Source: Phoronis australis
Lineage: Eukaryota > Phoronida > Phoronidae
NCBI GenBank assembly: GCA_002633005.1
Contig: NMRA01000319.1
Location: 1,918 to 40,247, forward strand
Reading direction: 5' to 3'
Length of the DNA stretch: 38,330 nucleotides
Position numbers and translations under genes: made by a program
In this document: one piece after another, positions 19,218 to 30,630 of the stretch
Numbering within the stretch: the stretch's first letter is position 1
Layout of the letters: each line of letters opens with the position of its first letter
Notes under the pieces: model-generated
Seen by the model: only the letters and a program-made list of their open reading frames with translations
Database searches by the model: none
What the model was told of the DNA's origin: nothing

Positions 19218-20885
19218 AATCTGGGAGTAGTAAGCAGACAAATCCATTAGCCGGTGCTGCCACCAAGGGGATGAAAGGCCTGCTGAAAGATGCTTTACGA
19301 CAGTCATCATATACCGAAGCAAGCGGCCAGGCAAGAGGGGAAACTGGTGCGAGGACTGATTTGCAATCTGTGGGTAATTTTGGTGGTGGTGGTGGTGATG
19401 GCGATCGTGTTTGTGGAGGCTGGAAAGGAAGGAAAATAGTCAGCACTCCGAAGTGTGAATATCGTAGCCACGACAACTCTGCTTTGAACTGTTCGTGGTC
19501 GTCTTGGAATAGTGAGGAGGGTGAACTAATGTCAAACGTTTCAACGAATTATCCGACATCGGATAACGATAGTTTCACGGCGGAGCCAGTGGAGGAAAGT
19601 GAGGGCAATTTGACTTTCTCGCGTTGTAATCTGAACGACTCCCGTCAGTTTGTGGTCAAAGAGGATGGACATACTGTTCAAGTGGAATACGTTCAAGACG
19701 AGAATGTCCCTGTGTGTGAGGACGTGCGTAGATGTCAGGATGTGCATGGATGTGAGGATGTACGTAGGTTTGTGGCAACAGATAATGTAGGAGCAGGATC
19801 TGTTGAAAAGATATTTGAATCGAAGCGGGAGTACGGTGGTGCATTTCATGTAGTGTATAGTCAGGAGGATAATGAGCCAAGGTATGTGATTGACAAAGGA
19901 GTCAGCGACGACAGTTGTGATGAGAGCGAAGATTCCTGCTCGGCTAGTGAACGGGTCATAGAGGAGACGTGTGTAGGGAGTGGTGAAAACCTCCACCGTA
20001 GTGCATTAAAGGTTTCCTCTGAACACAGTTGTGTTTTGCACAGGAAAACACAGCGGACCCAGTTGCAAAAATCTGGAAGTGTACTCGAGGCAAAGCCTCT
20101 AACTTTTGTTGACACTGATGAGATGTACGGTAAATGGACTGATGGGAGCAATGATTCATGTCATGAAGCTGATGACAGGACTGGCTCTTTGAAGAGCTCT
20201 AATGTGAGTTTGAGTCATGATGGATTGTTTAAAGAACCAAGATCTCAGACACCATTCCATTCAAATGCCTTGAATCATAGTCGTCATTTTGGGAACGATA
20301 AAGACTCTTCGGAATCCAGGCATTCGAGTTTAGATGATGGCGAGAAAGCTTGGTTTGAACGAAGTGACGATGACTTGGACCAGTCATTGCCCATCGACTT
20401 CAAGTATCTGTCACAGTCCCCACCACCACCGCCCGCATTTCCACCGCCATTTCCAACAACAGCTGAGTACAATTTCAGCCCTGGACATGGTTTCCCGAGG
20501 AACCAAGTAATGTTCTGGGCGCTGGATTTCTACAAGAGAACTGTTCACTCTCAGCCCACTGCACGTCGTCCGTTGCACTCTGCTCCTGAGCAGCCGTGTC
20601 CGTCACCGTTTTATTGCCAGCAGTCTCCTTCAGCCTCGGATTCGTCGAGTTTATCGCAGGGCAGTGAGGTGAAGAAACGACGATGGCTGACCCATTTTAA
20701 CAATCGTTTTGCCAACTGCACTTTCGGCTATGTCGACTCACACTGCCATCTGGACTTCCTGTTCAGGCGAGAGGGATTTCGTGGCACGTTTGCCAAGTAT
20801 ATGAATGTACATGCTGACTTGTTTCCGAAGTGTTTCGAGGGATGTGTAGCGGTCTTCTGTGAGCCTAGTACATTTAGAGCAAATG
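19218..20885 (+). CDS. TATDN2: TATDN2, large exon: disordered region and start of the TatD nuclease domain
   Basis: The 1668-base exon runs from acceptor CTACTTGCAG to donor ATG/GTGAGT, phase 1 at both ends. It encodes ESGSSKQTNPLAGAAT, a glycine-rich tract, a long acidic Ser/Asp/Glu-rich low-complexity region, a proline run (SPPPPPAFPPPFP, about 20421-20450) and then VDSHCHLDFLFRREGFRGTF (about 20732-20790), KCFEGCVAVFCEP at the end. DSHCHLD carries the HxH metal ligands (codons 20741-20743 and 20747-20749) that open TatD-type TIM barrels. The layout, long variable N-terminus followed by a C-terminal TatD barrel starting with FxGTF after the HxH, is that of animal TATDN2, a putative Mg2+-dependent nuclease. 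The proline run could bind SH3 or WW domains (inference). Confidence 0.93.
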
Positions 20886-21861
20886 GTGAGTGGAATCAAA
20901 GTTTTAAATAAAAAGATAGTGTTGTGTTAAAATCGTTAAGCACAATGAATCTGTGCTACCATGATTTTATCACCCATGTATTGTACCCCACTGAAATGCC
21001 CAGTTTACACACTTCAACGAAGTTATAGGCTAAAATTTCTCATTATCCAACTTATTGAAGTGTGCAGGCAGGTGCTGTGACTCCACTTTTTAATTCTTTT
21101 AGGTATTAAAAAATTCCTCTATTTCCTGTGTAAGGATTTGCATTTTTTTCAAATTTTGCTCCGGTCATGTTCAAATCAATAGATCATTGGCCAATCATTT
21201 AATATTTTTGACACAATACTTTGTCGAAATGCAAATAGATTACATGACTTAACAATTGCAACAATTGTCGCTCTAGGGCAATCCCATATCCAAGCCACAG
21301 TGCCACGAAGGTGTTTACAATAGTAGTGTGTAGGCGATGTACTTTCAAAGTCTTGTACTAATCGCCTTGTACGGGCAAGCCTTTAAGAGCTTGCATGGTT
21401 TCATTGATAAGTAATTTACACTACCATATTGCTGTGCCATTAGACCCATGAACATCTGCGGAACTGCGCTTTTTTGTCAAACTTAGGTGAATGCACCTTG
21501 ACATGAACCATTTGGGTAAAAAAGGTCACAAAAAGGCATGATTAGGCCCAAAGCATTACAAGTGAGTTTTCAAAAAGAAAACTGATCAGATATGCTTATA
21601 TGCAAATGATTGTTTGGGTCTTGATGCATTACCGTACTTGGGTTTATATGCAAAACTTAGGCTCATGCGCCAATATGTGAACTCCCAATGGGTAAAAAGG
21701 ACATGAAATTGTCATTATTTCGGATATAGACCGCTAGACCTAAGGGCTAGTTGATAATAGTGACTTACACGAATCCCACAGTTTGAAAGCCAGTTTTCTC
21801 CCCTGTATTGTGGTCAAAACGTGACTCAGTGCTTTGTACTGACATACCATATGTTATTCAG
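20886..21861. other. TATDN2: Intron of TATDN2
   Basis: Opens with GTGAGT and closes with ATGTTATTCAG. AT-rich, no coding or repeat element recognised. Confidence 0.8.
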
Positions 21862-22030
21862 GTGGTCTGTGGAAGGACTTGATGTGTGAGCCCAACGTAT
21901 GGGGCACGATGGGAGCTCACCCCAAGAGTGCTACAGACTTTGATGCTTTCGCCGAGGATCAGCTGTGCATGTGTATACAGCACGAGAAGATGATGGCCTT
22001 GGGAGAGATAGGTCTGGACTACTCTGGCAC
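21862..22030 (+). CDS. TATDN2: TATDN2, TatD barrel exon with the catalytic glutamate
   Basis: The exon enters in phase 1 and leaves in phase 2 (GGCAC/GTAAGT). It encodes GGLWKDLMCEPNVWGTMGAH, then MMALGEIGLDYSGT. WGTMGAHP matches the WG-x-GxHP strand of TatD enzymes, and GEIGLDY contains the conserved metal-binding glutamate (codon 22005-22007). These residues line the two-metal site used to hydrolyse phosphodiester bonds. Phase agreement with both neighbours is exact. Confidence 0.95.
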
Positions 22031-22449
22031 GTAAGTATCGTCTGTGGGCAGGGCGGCAACTTTTGTTTCCACTTGTTATGGAAAACCTGAAAATGAGGAG
22101 ATCTGAGGTTCTCTGCACGAAAAGCTTACATGAGATGAAATGGGCCAGAAATCCTCCTGGGAGTCATGTCGAGAGTTCTAGCATTAGTTACTTTAATGTA
22201 ATCATGAACAAAAATTATAAAATTATTTAGCTTGCCAGCTTTCACGACCTCCTTATGTGTTTCATCAGATTGCTTTTTAATGACCATCGAAATCCACACA
22301 CAAATACAACTTCTAAGGCTGAGTGCTGCTGTTGAAAAATAAAAAGCCTGAAACGGCAGCCGATAACAATCTGCCATGTAGCTGAAATCAGCTAACAGAC
22401 TGAATTAAATCACATGATTGTGTTGCTCGCAGATAGTGCATTGAAATAT

Positions 22450-22620
22450 TGGCATCAATTCAAAGTTGAGATATAATTTAATACAATTTATTATTTATTT
22501 ATTGTAAATGTGTATAATGAGGGTAGCCCCATCAGTTCTCACTACTTTCCATGGGGCCCTCAGAATAATAATAAGAATATAATAACTATAATAATAAGAA
22601 TATTGTATTCTTAAAAAATC
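22450..22620 (-). mobile_element. Truncated LINE 3' end with terminal hairpin
   Basis: On the + strand, TGAGGGTAGCCCCAT (22518) and ATGGGGCCCTCA (to 22562) form a hairpin. A minus-strand tail of TTTACAATAAATAAATAA lies beyond it, and AAT-rich sequence lies on the other side. The hairpin is homologous to that at 5294-5341, with paired substitutions in the stem. This indicates the same family of 3' tail in the same minus orientation. Confidence 0.65.
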
Positions 22621-22885
22621 CATGAAGTTTGACAATTAGCTTAAAGTCTTTAAGAAGTTCGTGTGGAACATACACTGTAAATCTGGTGTTTATGGTGGCT
22701 GCATATTTTGAGATAGCAAAACCAGATTCCTTTTTGCTTCTGTCTTAACATCACATACTAAACTGAAACCACCGTTTGCAGTATGAAGGATCTGGTGGTT
22801 GTCTATCTAATGTGGCTGTCGTAATTCCATTTCGAACGACAATATGACATGCTCTCAAAAAATTTTGTTAATCTGCATTCAGTTG

Positions 22886-22992
22886 TTGATCTGTATTGTT
22901 GATACTGCATTGTTGATACTGCATTGTTGATACTGCATTGTTGATACTGCATTGTTGATCTGCATTGTTGATCTGCATTGTTGATACTGCAG
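22886..22992 (+). repeat. 13/14-base minisatellite ending in a splice acceptor
   Basis: Units run TTGATCTGTATTG, four copies of TTGATACTGCATTG, two of TTGATCTGCATTG, then TTGATACTGCAG. The truncated last unit differs at the T-to-G position that creates the AG acceptor of the next TATDN2 exon at 22993. Unit boundaries tile exactly from 22886 to 22992. Confidence 0.95.
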
Positions 22993-23122
22993 ATTTGAGA
23001 CCACTAAGGAGAGACAGAAGGAAGTATTTGTCAGGCAGATCAAAGTGGCACAAGCCTTCGACAAGCCTCTTGTTATTCACTGTCGACAGGCGGAGGACGA
23101 CTGCTTTGAAATCATGAAACAG
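22993..23122 (+). CDS. TATDN2: TATDN2, TatD barrel exon with VIHCR motif
   Basis: Phase 2 entry completes ACA and the exon ends in phase 0 (CAG/GTTTGA). It encodes [41 protein letters not shown]. QxxxFxxQixlA followed by KPLVIHCR is the TatD signature around the third metal-site histidine (codon 23078-23080). The donor GTTTGA is weak but the junction agrees in phase and homology with the next exon. Confidence 0.95.
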
Positions 23123-24245
23123 GTTTGACTGAAGACTCCTTGTGACTAATCATTCTTCTAATGGCTGATGTAGTTTGCACAACTTTGTCTATTTTACCGG
23201 ACGTGTTTATGCTGTTTGGTTTTATTTAAGTTAATCATTTATTTGCAAAGTGTAGTTTTCAGCTGTTTATCATGCAGCCAATTTAGAAATGTTTTCAGTT
23301 TTACATCATGGCTTTGGAAATGTACTCTCTGAATGCCATATCTTTCATGTGTTATTTTATTCTCAAGATGTCAAAATCCGTATTCAGATTGGATTTGTCC
23401 CATCAAAAATCCCGTTATGTTGTAACTTCAACTTCCTGGACAAAAATTAGGAACACTTATTCCGGCTTTTCTGGGAGTTCTTTTGAAAAACAAAAACACG
23501 TTTACTGCAGGAAAAGTTCAACTTCCAAATAATTCAGGCAAAATGTTTATCCAAGTTTGGCCGATTTCTGCCGAAGTGTGTCTAGTTTATGTGACAACTT
23601 TATTATATGTGTGTGTTTAGTCAAACATTTTACTGCATGTGAAGTATAAGCTGAATAGTATAGACTTGTTGGTATACTTATGCTTGGTCTAACATCATGT
23701 ACAATGTAGGACCTCATTTACAAGTCTGTTTGTTTAGCCAAGTATCTACAGAACTACAGATTTTATTTCTGTGGCTAAAAGTATGTTTTCTGAAAACAGA
23801 AAGCCTGCAAAATGGTTGGTCACTTGGATCATGTGACCATACTTTTTCAATGAAATTTTAGCAAAACTGAAAGTTGCATTCATTGCAAAGTAACAGTAGC
23901 TACGTGGATCAACCAAATTTTGTTTGACAAAAAATGTTTATGGTCAAATTGTGAAAACACGTTACAGTTTTCTAAATTAAATATTTCTTTTGCATTTGTT
24001 GTAGAAAAATTTAAGAAATCTTATTTTTGATAACCAGTGTTTTGAAGAATAGTGCATGAAGTATGTGAATGTTACGTATGAATGCGGTTGGCCATTTTTG
24101 TATTATGTTCTGAAGTTTGCCAGATTTGGGCATTTTGTATGGGCCTACATAACCTTAGGGACTGATTATGTTCCATTACGTCAACATGATTGTGACTGCA
24201 ATTTTCCATGTGCTCTCTAATCCATGCTCTTTACTTTGCACATAG
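23123..24245. other. TATDN2: Intron of TATDN2
   Basis: AT-rich sequence between GTTTGA and the acceptor TTTGCACATAG. A short open stretch at 23308-23532 has no recognisable features. Confidence 0.8.
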
Positions 24246-24458
24246 TATGTGGACAGCGACCACCTGATCCATCGTCACTGTTTCACAAGTGACTGGGCAG
24301 AGGCGCAGCGCTGGTTAGACACCTTTCCTAACCTCTACCTGGGTCTGACGTCGCTCATCACCTATCGCACTGCTGTCGACGTACAGGAAGTAGCACGTAA
24401 CCTTCCCCTAGACAGACTTTTACTGGAGACAGATGCGCCTTACTTTGTGCCTTGTTGG
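24246..24458 (+). CDS. TATDN2: TATDN2, TatD barrel exon with HRHCF and ETDAPY motifs
   Basis: Acceptor TTTGCACATAG opens the exon in phase 0. It encodes YVDSDHLIHRHCFTSDW, FPNLYLGLTSLITYRTA and NLPLDRLLLETDAPYFVP. HRHCF holds the next metal-binding histidine (codon 24276-24278) and ETDAPY the catalytic aspartate (24432-24434), so the TatD active site is complete across the gene. A donor G/GTAGGT after 24458 keeps phase 0. The expected last exon, encoding the HPGxAxHVA helix and the C-terminal N-T-x-x-(L/M)-Y box, was not found downstream. Read-through instead adds 36 unrelated residues to a stop after 24566. So the last exon may be lost, beyond reach of recognition, or replaced. Confidence 0.93.
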
Positions 24459-24742
24459 GTAGGTCGCGCTAGTGGCTTGAATGCTTTACGGCGGCATAAT
24501 TTCAGTAGACGGGTACAAGCTGCGGCAATTTACATTATTGTTCCTAATTGGGAAAAGAGGTTTTAAAGCCCTAATGCGCTTTCATTCATGCACTGCCCTG
24601 CAATAAGGGCCACATGGAGTAGAAGAACTTAAATTTTAGTAGGATGTCAGAAGTGGCTGATGGAATTTGCAAGAAACTTTCACATACTGCTGTTCTTTAT
24701 GTGCTATCTCCAAGTAGGCCCAAAATTTGACTTTCTGATTTA

Positions 24743-24748
24743 AATAAA
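24743..24748 (+). terminator. Candidate polyadenylation signal AATAAA
   Basis: AATAAA lies 177 bases after the read-through stop following the last recognised TATDN2 exon and 15 bases before the inverted-repeat element. It would serve a transcript that reads through the 24459 donor. There is no proof that it is used. Confidence 0.3.
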
Positions 24749-24762
24749 AGAAATTAAAGTTA

Positions 24763-25570
24763 GGGCTGTTCCAGCAAAATCTGTATGGGAGGGGGGAAGG
24801 CACTTTTATTTTGTACCCACCGCCCATATTTTTCATTTATTTCTCCAACCCATGACCCATAATTTTTTAATTATTTTTAATAGGTTAAAATATAAAATCC
24901 AACACTTGCAAACAAATTCCTTCCAGGAGGACCTGTTAAAAACTTAGATGATTGACACTAGTTGTCTTGTCCAATATTGTCAAAAACTAAAGTAGCCTGT
25001 GAGCAATACTTTTGGCAGCCACCAGGTGTCTTTGTTCACCATGTGTCTATAATTTCAATGAACATTTTTTCAATTATAAGGATCTGTGAATCTCAAACGG
25101 TCTCCACGAACTCTTTTATACTTCTATGTCAAGTGAATATTGTAACTTGTTTATCTTACTCCTCATACTTTTTATTTAAAAATCATCAATTTTCTTATAT
25201 GTGTTAACACCAGTTTAGTGTTGCATAACTTTTCAATTCAATAGGACTGCAGACACACAGTTGGCTCATATCAAGTTGCCATGACTTGATTAACGGCTTA
25301 GTGAACATATTGCAATCTGTTCACTGGCAATATGGGCTTTTTTGTATTGGGATAAGTTAGGATATATGCCAATTGCAATTTTTTTAGTTTTGAAGCTGAG
25401 GTAACCAACCTGTCAACATTAACAGGTCAAAAAATACCACCCATTATTAATGCATCACTTCTTACAGGACCGACCACCCATAATTTGAGTTTTTCTGAAG
25501 ACCACCACCCATGAATTTTTATTTCTGCTGCCGTCCCAACCCTCCCACACAGATTTTACTGGAACAGCCC
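24763..25570. mobile_element. Non-autonomous DNA transposon with TTA target duplication (Harbinger-like)
   Basis: The left end GGGCTGTTCCAGCAAAATCT is repeated inverted at the right end (complement GGGCTGTTCCAGTAAAATCT), and the similarity continues (CTGTATGGGAGGG versus CTGTGTGGGAGGG). Both ends are flanked by TTA (24760-24762 and 25571-25573). G-starting terminal repeats and a 3-base TTA/TWA duplication are typical of PIF/Harbinger elements. The 808-base interior has no transposase frame. ACCCATAATTT-type motifs recur near both ends. Confidence 0.85.
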
Positions 25571-25573
25571 TTA

Positions 25574-26440
25574 AATTATTTTAATGAAAATGCAAAGATT
25601 TTTTCTGTCGTTGTCTGACAGCCATTTCCTGAAATTTAGACCTGTGAGTTTGTCAATTATTGTTACGTGTACTGATTGCCATTAATTGAGTTTGGTTTAT
25701 CTACACCTCCAGCAAAGTGTTGGACTGGATGTTTTGTGTCCTATAGTGCCCATGCCAAGAATTGTAAAATGACTTCAAAATGCAACTGCTCTGGGGTGGT
25801 TTGGTAATGTCCCAATTATGTTGCACACTCAATAGAATTAATGAGGAACATATTATTACTACATGAGACAAACATTTTAGATTGTAAAAGTCACCTTTCT
25901 TGTCCAATTCAAAAAACTAATCACGTGTTCTTTTCACAAACTATTCAAAATGTTATTTACGAACTTTCAAATTTTTAAATGAAAATTAAAAAGTAGTACT
26001 GTCATCACCTATGTGTTTATTATGGTCTCATTATCTAGAGAACATTAACATCAACAGTCTGAGATAACTGGTCGAGTTGCCCAATTTGGACTGGTTAGGG
26101 TGTCACCGTACAACTGTAGGATTCTTTCCATAGCATTGTGGGGTGTGTTTAAAGATGTTTCTTGCCCAATATCATAAAATTAAGTGGGAAGACTACAGCA
26201 TTAAATAAGACTTAAACTAAACGTCCTTCTACCTGGGCTCCCATGTTACTGGAAAATTCTTAGTGTTCAAGTTAAATATAGGAATTACTGACATTAGTAG
26301 AAAATAAACACGTAGTTAATGATAGCTTGATATTTTGGTTACTGGGAGTGGAGGTTATTGGAAAAGTCTTCTCAGTTGATCATTTTTGTACGTCAGGTGT
26401 AGGAGCATAATGATGCTGCGAATGCTGTGCCTGTCACAAT
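25574..26440. other. No gene seen
   Basis: AT-rich with short frames only. Nothing recognised. Confidence 0.5.
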
Positions 26441-27220
26441 ATCAAACAAACGAACAAACAAACAAAATGATTATTTCAAAACTCATAGGGCCATTGGCCA
26501 ACTGTTCAACATATTAATATACAAACAGTATAATCTCGCCATATCAAATACTCATAATGTCGCTCCTAATTGCCATTGCTTAATAGTTGAATGAAGGATG
26601 TCGTATTTCTTAAAACATAAATTACATAGAATCTGAAGCTAACAGTGCCTTTGATGTTTCTATTTCTAACAATACGTTGTGGTAATAGATATTTCCGTAG
26701 GTCAGCAAAGACGGGACAGTCAAATAGAAAGTGTATGGCTGTATCACTTTTATCGGTGTTACAAAATTTACAAATTCTTTCTGGTCGAGGTGTTTGTTTC
26801 TTCTACCCAACTCAATCAAAAGATGATGTGTCGAACACCTCAAATTTGCTAGTAAATGCAAATACTTGATTTAAAACAGGCTACCACATAAATACTTTTC
26901 ACATGTTAATTTAGATTTAACTGAACAGTCAAAACAATTATTCGTATATACAAATACAGACGATCACAATTGAAAATTTATATCCCTAAGTCTTTGCTTA
27001 AAAGAAATTAAAAAATTCATTTCATCGCCAACACCTTGTTGCAATCAAACAGCCAAACCCAGTTGTGAATAAATACATTTTTAGTAAAAGTGCACCAGTT
27101 TTTTTTTGACCTTTCAAATCGTTTGCACGTAGCATTTTGTAACATTGTTTTCATTGGTAATCTATAGTCATTCATTTTTAACGATTTCAAATTAAATCCT
27201 AACGGGTTTGCACATATATG
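26440..27220 (-). mobile_element. LINE ORF2 C-terminal relic with Cys-His knuckle
   Basis: Minus-strand pieces read FKQRLRDINFQL (about 26950-27010), LRCSTHHLLIELGRRNKHLD (about 26780-26840) and, after a frame change, RICKFCNTDKSDTAIHFLFD (about 26715-26780) with CPVFADLRKYLLPQ. C-x2-C...H...C after an LRxxxHxLxIExGR segment is the conserved C-terminal region of many LINE ORF2 proteins. A TTTG-repeat tail on the minus strand (26443-26468) probably marks the 3' end. Frameshifts and stops make it inactive. Its orientation is opposite to TATDN2. Confidence 0.75.
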
Positions 27221-30200
27221 TCACACACAGCTCAAAACACCCATATTCACCTTTTGGAATAACATTTGCTGTCACAATACAATTATGCCATTTTCAAATG
27301 TCAACTCAATAATTCTATACTTAATTGTAGATCCCCAGAGACGAGATGAAACTATCTCACCCTGGACTGGCCATATACGTAGCTGACGAAGTTGCAAAGT
27401 TGCAGCGTAGATCACTATATGATGTCTTGCTAGCATGTCGGAAGAACACTCGGCGAATGTATTCTGTTTAGATTCAGTTGAATTGTTTTTCTGTGCAGAG
27501 TAGTGGTGGTCCATTTCTGCGACATTTTGCGTTAATTTTGGGATTTTCTTTGAACCAGTTATTTGTGCATTACTAGGAAGTATTGAGCCAAACGAGTGAG
27601 TCGCCTTTGTGAAATATTGTGGTTCTGTTGTGGTTATATTGCATGAGCATCCAAGACTGAAAGTCATTGATTTTGTCACTTACTGGTTATTTAGTCTTCA
27701 AATTTCTCATAGAGCATGATTCCATGGCAGTGCCTATGCACCAGCTATAAAGTCGCTCAAACCCCAGTGCTAGGTCAACAAACGCGAATCTGGTGGTATA
27801 GAATTCCACACCTCTCCCTGAAATTCTCTCCTACAAAAACTCCGTACCTGGTGGAAAAAGTCCATACTTGGTGAAAAACTCCACACCAAGGGACCTGATC
27901 GATCACCTGGGCACACGATTAGGTTATGTAGTTTGATCCAGAGTATCAAATTTTTCTCTAGTTTAGAGTTTTGGGGCGAAGAGATGTGACTTATACTGCA
28001 TATTGGGTATTTTGTGGGCAGGGACTGCGATCTAAACTGGAATTTGAGAGATGAGGCCATGGAATCGTTTTATAATTCCCTAAGGCCACGTATGTCATGT
28101 ATTTGGGCGCATGTGTTTTTTCAAAATAAGGTAGCCGTATCCTTTAATTTGGTACATGTATGAGTGCATTTCACACTTGAATTAATCTTAAATTGAAAAC
28201 AACAATTGTCCTGAAGCTGATGTCAGTCCAACTTAAAAGCAAATAATATGTAGCTTCATCAGGTGCTGCCTCACGTAGGTGTCCATGGGTCTCAGTGACA
28301 AGGGTCATGTAGATCCTTGATAGAATAATGTCCTTTCTAGTTGCCAGCCGCCTGATCTCATGTTGGGTTCAGATTGCACAATAATTGCCAAAAGGTCAGC
28401 AGTAAGAAAAGTTATAAATAAGTCTATATTGTCAATAATCTATTATAATTAAACAGTGATGAGACGGGTGAAATGACGGCTTGAAAACGAAGGTGTGTCA
28501 AGAATGCTTCTCTGTGAGCGGTCAGTTAAGCTGTCACTCAAAATCCTGGCGATTGGTCAATTTTCAATTTTTGTATAATCTGAAACCGGATGCAGATCAG
28601 AGTGTCGTCAATTGGAAAGAATGTAACTGTGTTTTGATGGAACATTGCAATAACTTTCCTGGTTGATTGACGTTTTTAGTTATGTTTTATTATTTAGGAT
28701 CAACTTCATTGGTAGTGTTTTAAGTATTCTTAACAATATAGGTTTGGTGTTTTTGAGATGTTGCACAAATTTTGAACAGTATCCAAGCATGTAATGTTGT
28801 AAATTATGACAACTTATATGTATATAATTATAATGAACACATTTTCTTGTTCTTTTAATATTCAACTCCTTCACGCTTGTCTAATATTACTGGTCAGATT
28901 TATTAAAATAGCATTATTTGAGTGTTCCACTTAATAAGTTGTCACGGATTATAACTGAATACCTAACAGAAACAAGTCTGGCATACTCACACATGGCAAT
29001 ACTTTTTCTTCCACCTACATTTCCCATCATTCCTCTAACAGTGTCTGATTATTTGTACTGACGTTAGGTATTGTCCAGTTCCCTTGTTCATTAACTGAAT
29101 CAACACACAGTTTCCCTCAATTGTTGTAAGTGACAGCATATTGTCTCTGTTATTTATTGTCTGATATTAAAAATAGAAAAATGAACTCTTGAGAAATCAG
29201 AAGCTGGTGATTCATTTAAGGAGTGTTCGCATTCCAAAGATAAGTTAGGTAATGTGATGGAGATATTCTAATAAACCACGTCACCAGGAGTGCAACATCT
29301 ACTCCGCTGTCTTAAATCTGTCATCTTTTTCAAACCCCCTACCCTGTAATGTTTGAATAATTATTTGAACAGACGAGTACCTGTTTGTAAGCTTGTAATG
29401 ATCCAAGCCATCAACCAGTTGATATGGCAACAGAGAACCTTAATTACAGTGACTGGAGGTTTTGATTGCACACAGTAGACACTTCAGATCCGTAATAAAA
29501 AACATTGTTTCAGACTGCTGTTTTTTATAAACTAGATCATCTTGATGATGGATTTGAATTAATTTCATTTGTTCACAATTGAGTCGGGTCGGTAATTGGT
29601 ACTCAGTTTTCGACCCTCTTGTTTGAAAGTCTGTGTCTAGGATGGTATTTTTTCCCAATCAATAATACATAACTGTGTTGGACAGCACGGCCAGTGATGA
29701 CAGATTTATGGAAGATTGTTTATGAAACATGTCCGACTACTGACAGGTACTTGCAATGGGCACTCCGATTCCGAGTTTAGATCTTCAAGGTTTCTGAAAG
29801 AGGGTTGCCCAATATAATTACAGTTCCTCTATGTAGACATCGGAACCAGCATAAGGAACTTTGTAAACAACCCCTGGCCAATCTTGTGTATTGCCTTGGT
29901 ATGGGGTAAAATATTCCTTGGGGTTTTAATAGGTTTTGCAGCTTCAGACTTGTTACATGACCTCGGTACCCAGCATAAAGCAACAATACCATACCGATGG
30001 AATAGTATTGAACCCAAGATGAAACTACTGGTATTGGGCGATTTTAAAAAAAAATGAGTTTTGACTCGCAAAACCACGACTAAATAGTAACACTTCTTTT
30101 TTACTATAATTCCAGTAATCGCCACAACTTGTCCTGCAAGCCCTTTCACAAATAAACGAAAAAGTATTATCCAGGCAAAATAACATGATATGAAACTCTG

Positions 30201-30555
30201 AATTAAGTTAAAAAATGTCATTTGATTGGGATGCTATGTTTGATGGAATTGGCATGAAGTTCGTTCAAGTTTGATTCAGTCTGAAAGAGTTTAGTCCAGT
30301 TTATTTCGAAAGCTGCTGCACAACGCCTCACAAACACAATGGCTAAAGTACAAGTTTATTTTACATATAAAATTATAGTTGTGACTTGGTACAATATCAA
30401 CACGATATTGATAATGTTATGGAAAAAACTAACATCACAAACTAAAATCCAAAACAGAACACCTTATTTACATTATGTTGAGTGCTGTGTTCCTAAAGTC
30501 ATTTTAAGGTGGCAATGAGGTAAGATCGTTTCTAAAATTTCTTGGTCTGTTTACC
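27220..30555. other. Long stretch without a supported gene
   Basis: AT-rich sequence with scattered short frames. A small triplicated motif near 27835-27890 (AAAAACTCCgTAC, AAAAAGTCCATAC, AAAAACTCCACAC, each followed by a CTTGGTG-like word) is the only local structure noted. No RNA gene or domain recognised. Confidence 0.45.
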
Positions 30556-30557
30556 CC

Positions 30558-30630
30558 AGGGATTTGGTGGTGTATTGGTTAGAGTACTGGTTGACACTAA
30601 AAGTCCCAGATTCAACTCCCAACTTGCACC
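30558..30630 (+). mobile_element. tRNA-derived SINE head
   Basis: A box A-like TGGTGTATTGGTTAGAGTAC (30568-30587) is followed, about 31 bases after the box A core, by a box B-like GATTCAACTCC (30609-30619). This spacing and sequence fit a Pol III promoter of a tRNA-derived SINE. The acceptor stem and cloverleaf are not well preserved, so it is not called a functional tRNA. Confidence 0.5.

Larger units (their letters stand above)
22031..22992. other. TATDN2: Intron of TATDN2 with LINE tail and minisatellite
   Basis: Donor GTAAGT at 22031; acceptor ACTGCAG at 22992. The intron contains a truncated LINE 3' end (about 22450-22620) and ends in a minisatellite whose last unit is the acceptor. Confidence 0.85.

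Noticed and set aside
19541-20159. Minus-strand open frames opposite the large TATDN2 exon
   Set aside because: They are antisense shadows of a clear coding exon with exact splice phases.
22886-22992. CRISPR-like array
   Set aside because: Units are 13-14 bases, directly adjacent with no spacers, in an animal intron; it is a minisatellite.
25013-25207. PPGVFVHHVS-like peptide resembling the TatD C-terminal HPGxAxHVA helix
   Set aside because: It lies inside the Harbinger-like element, downstream residues do not match, and splice phase is not convincing. Chance similarity.
30558-30630. A functional tRNA gene
   Set aside because: Boxes A and B are present, but B departs from consensus and no full cloverleaf could be drawn.
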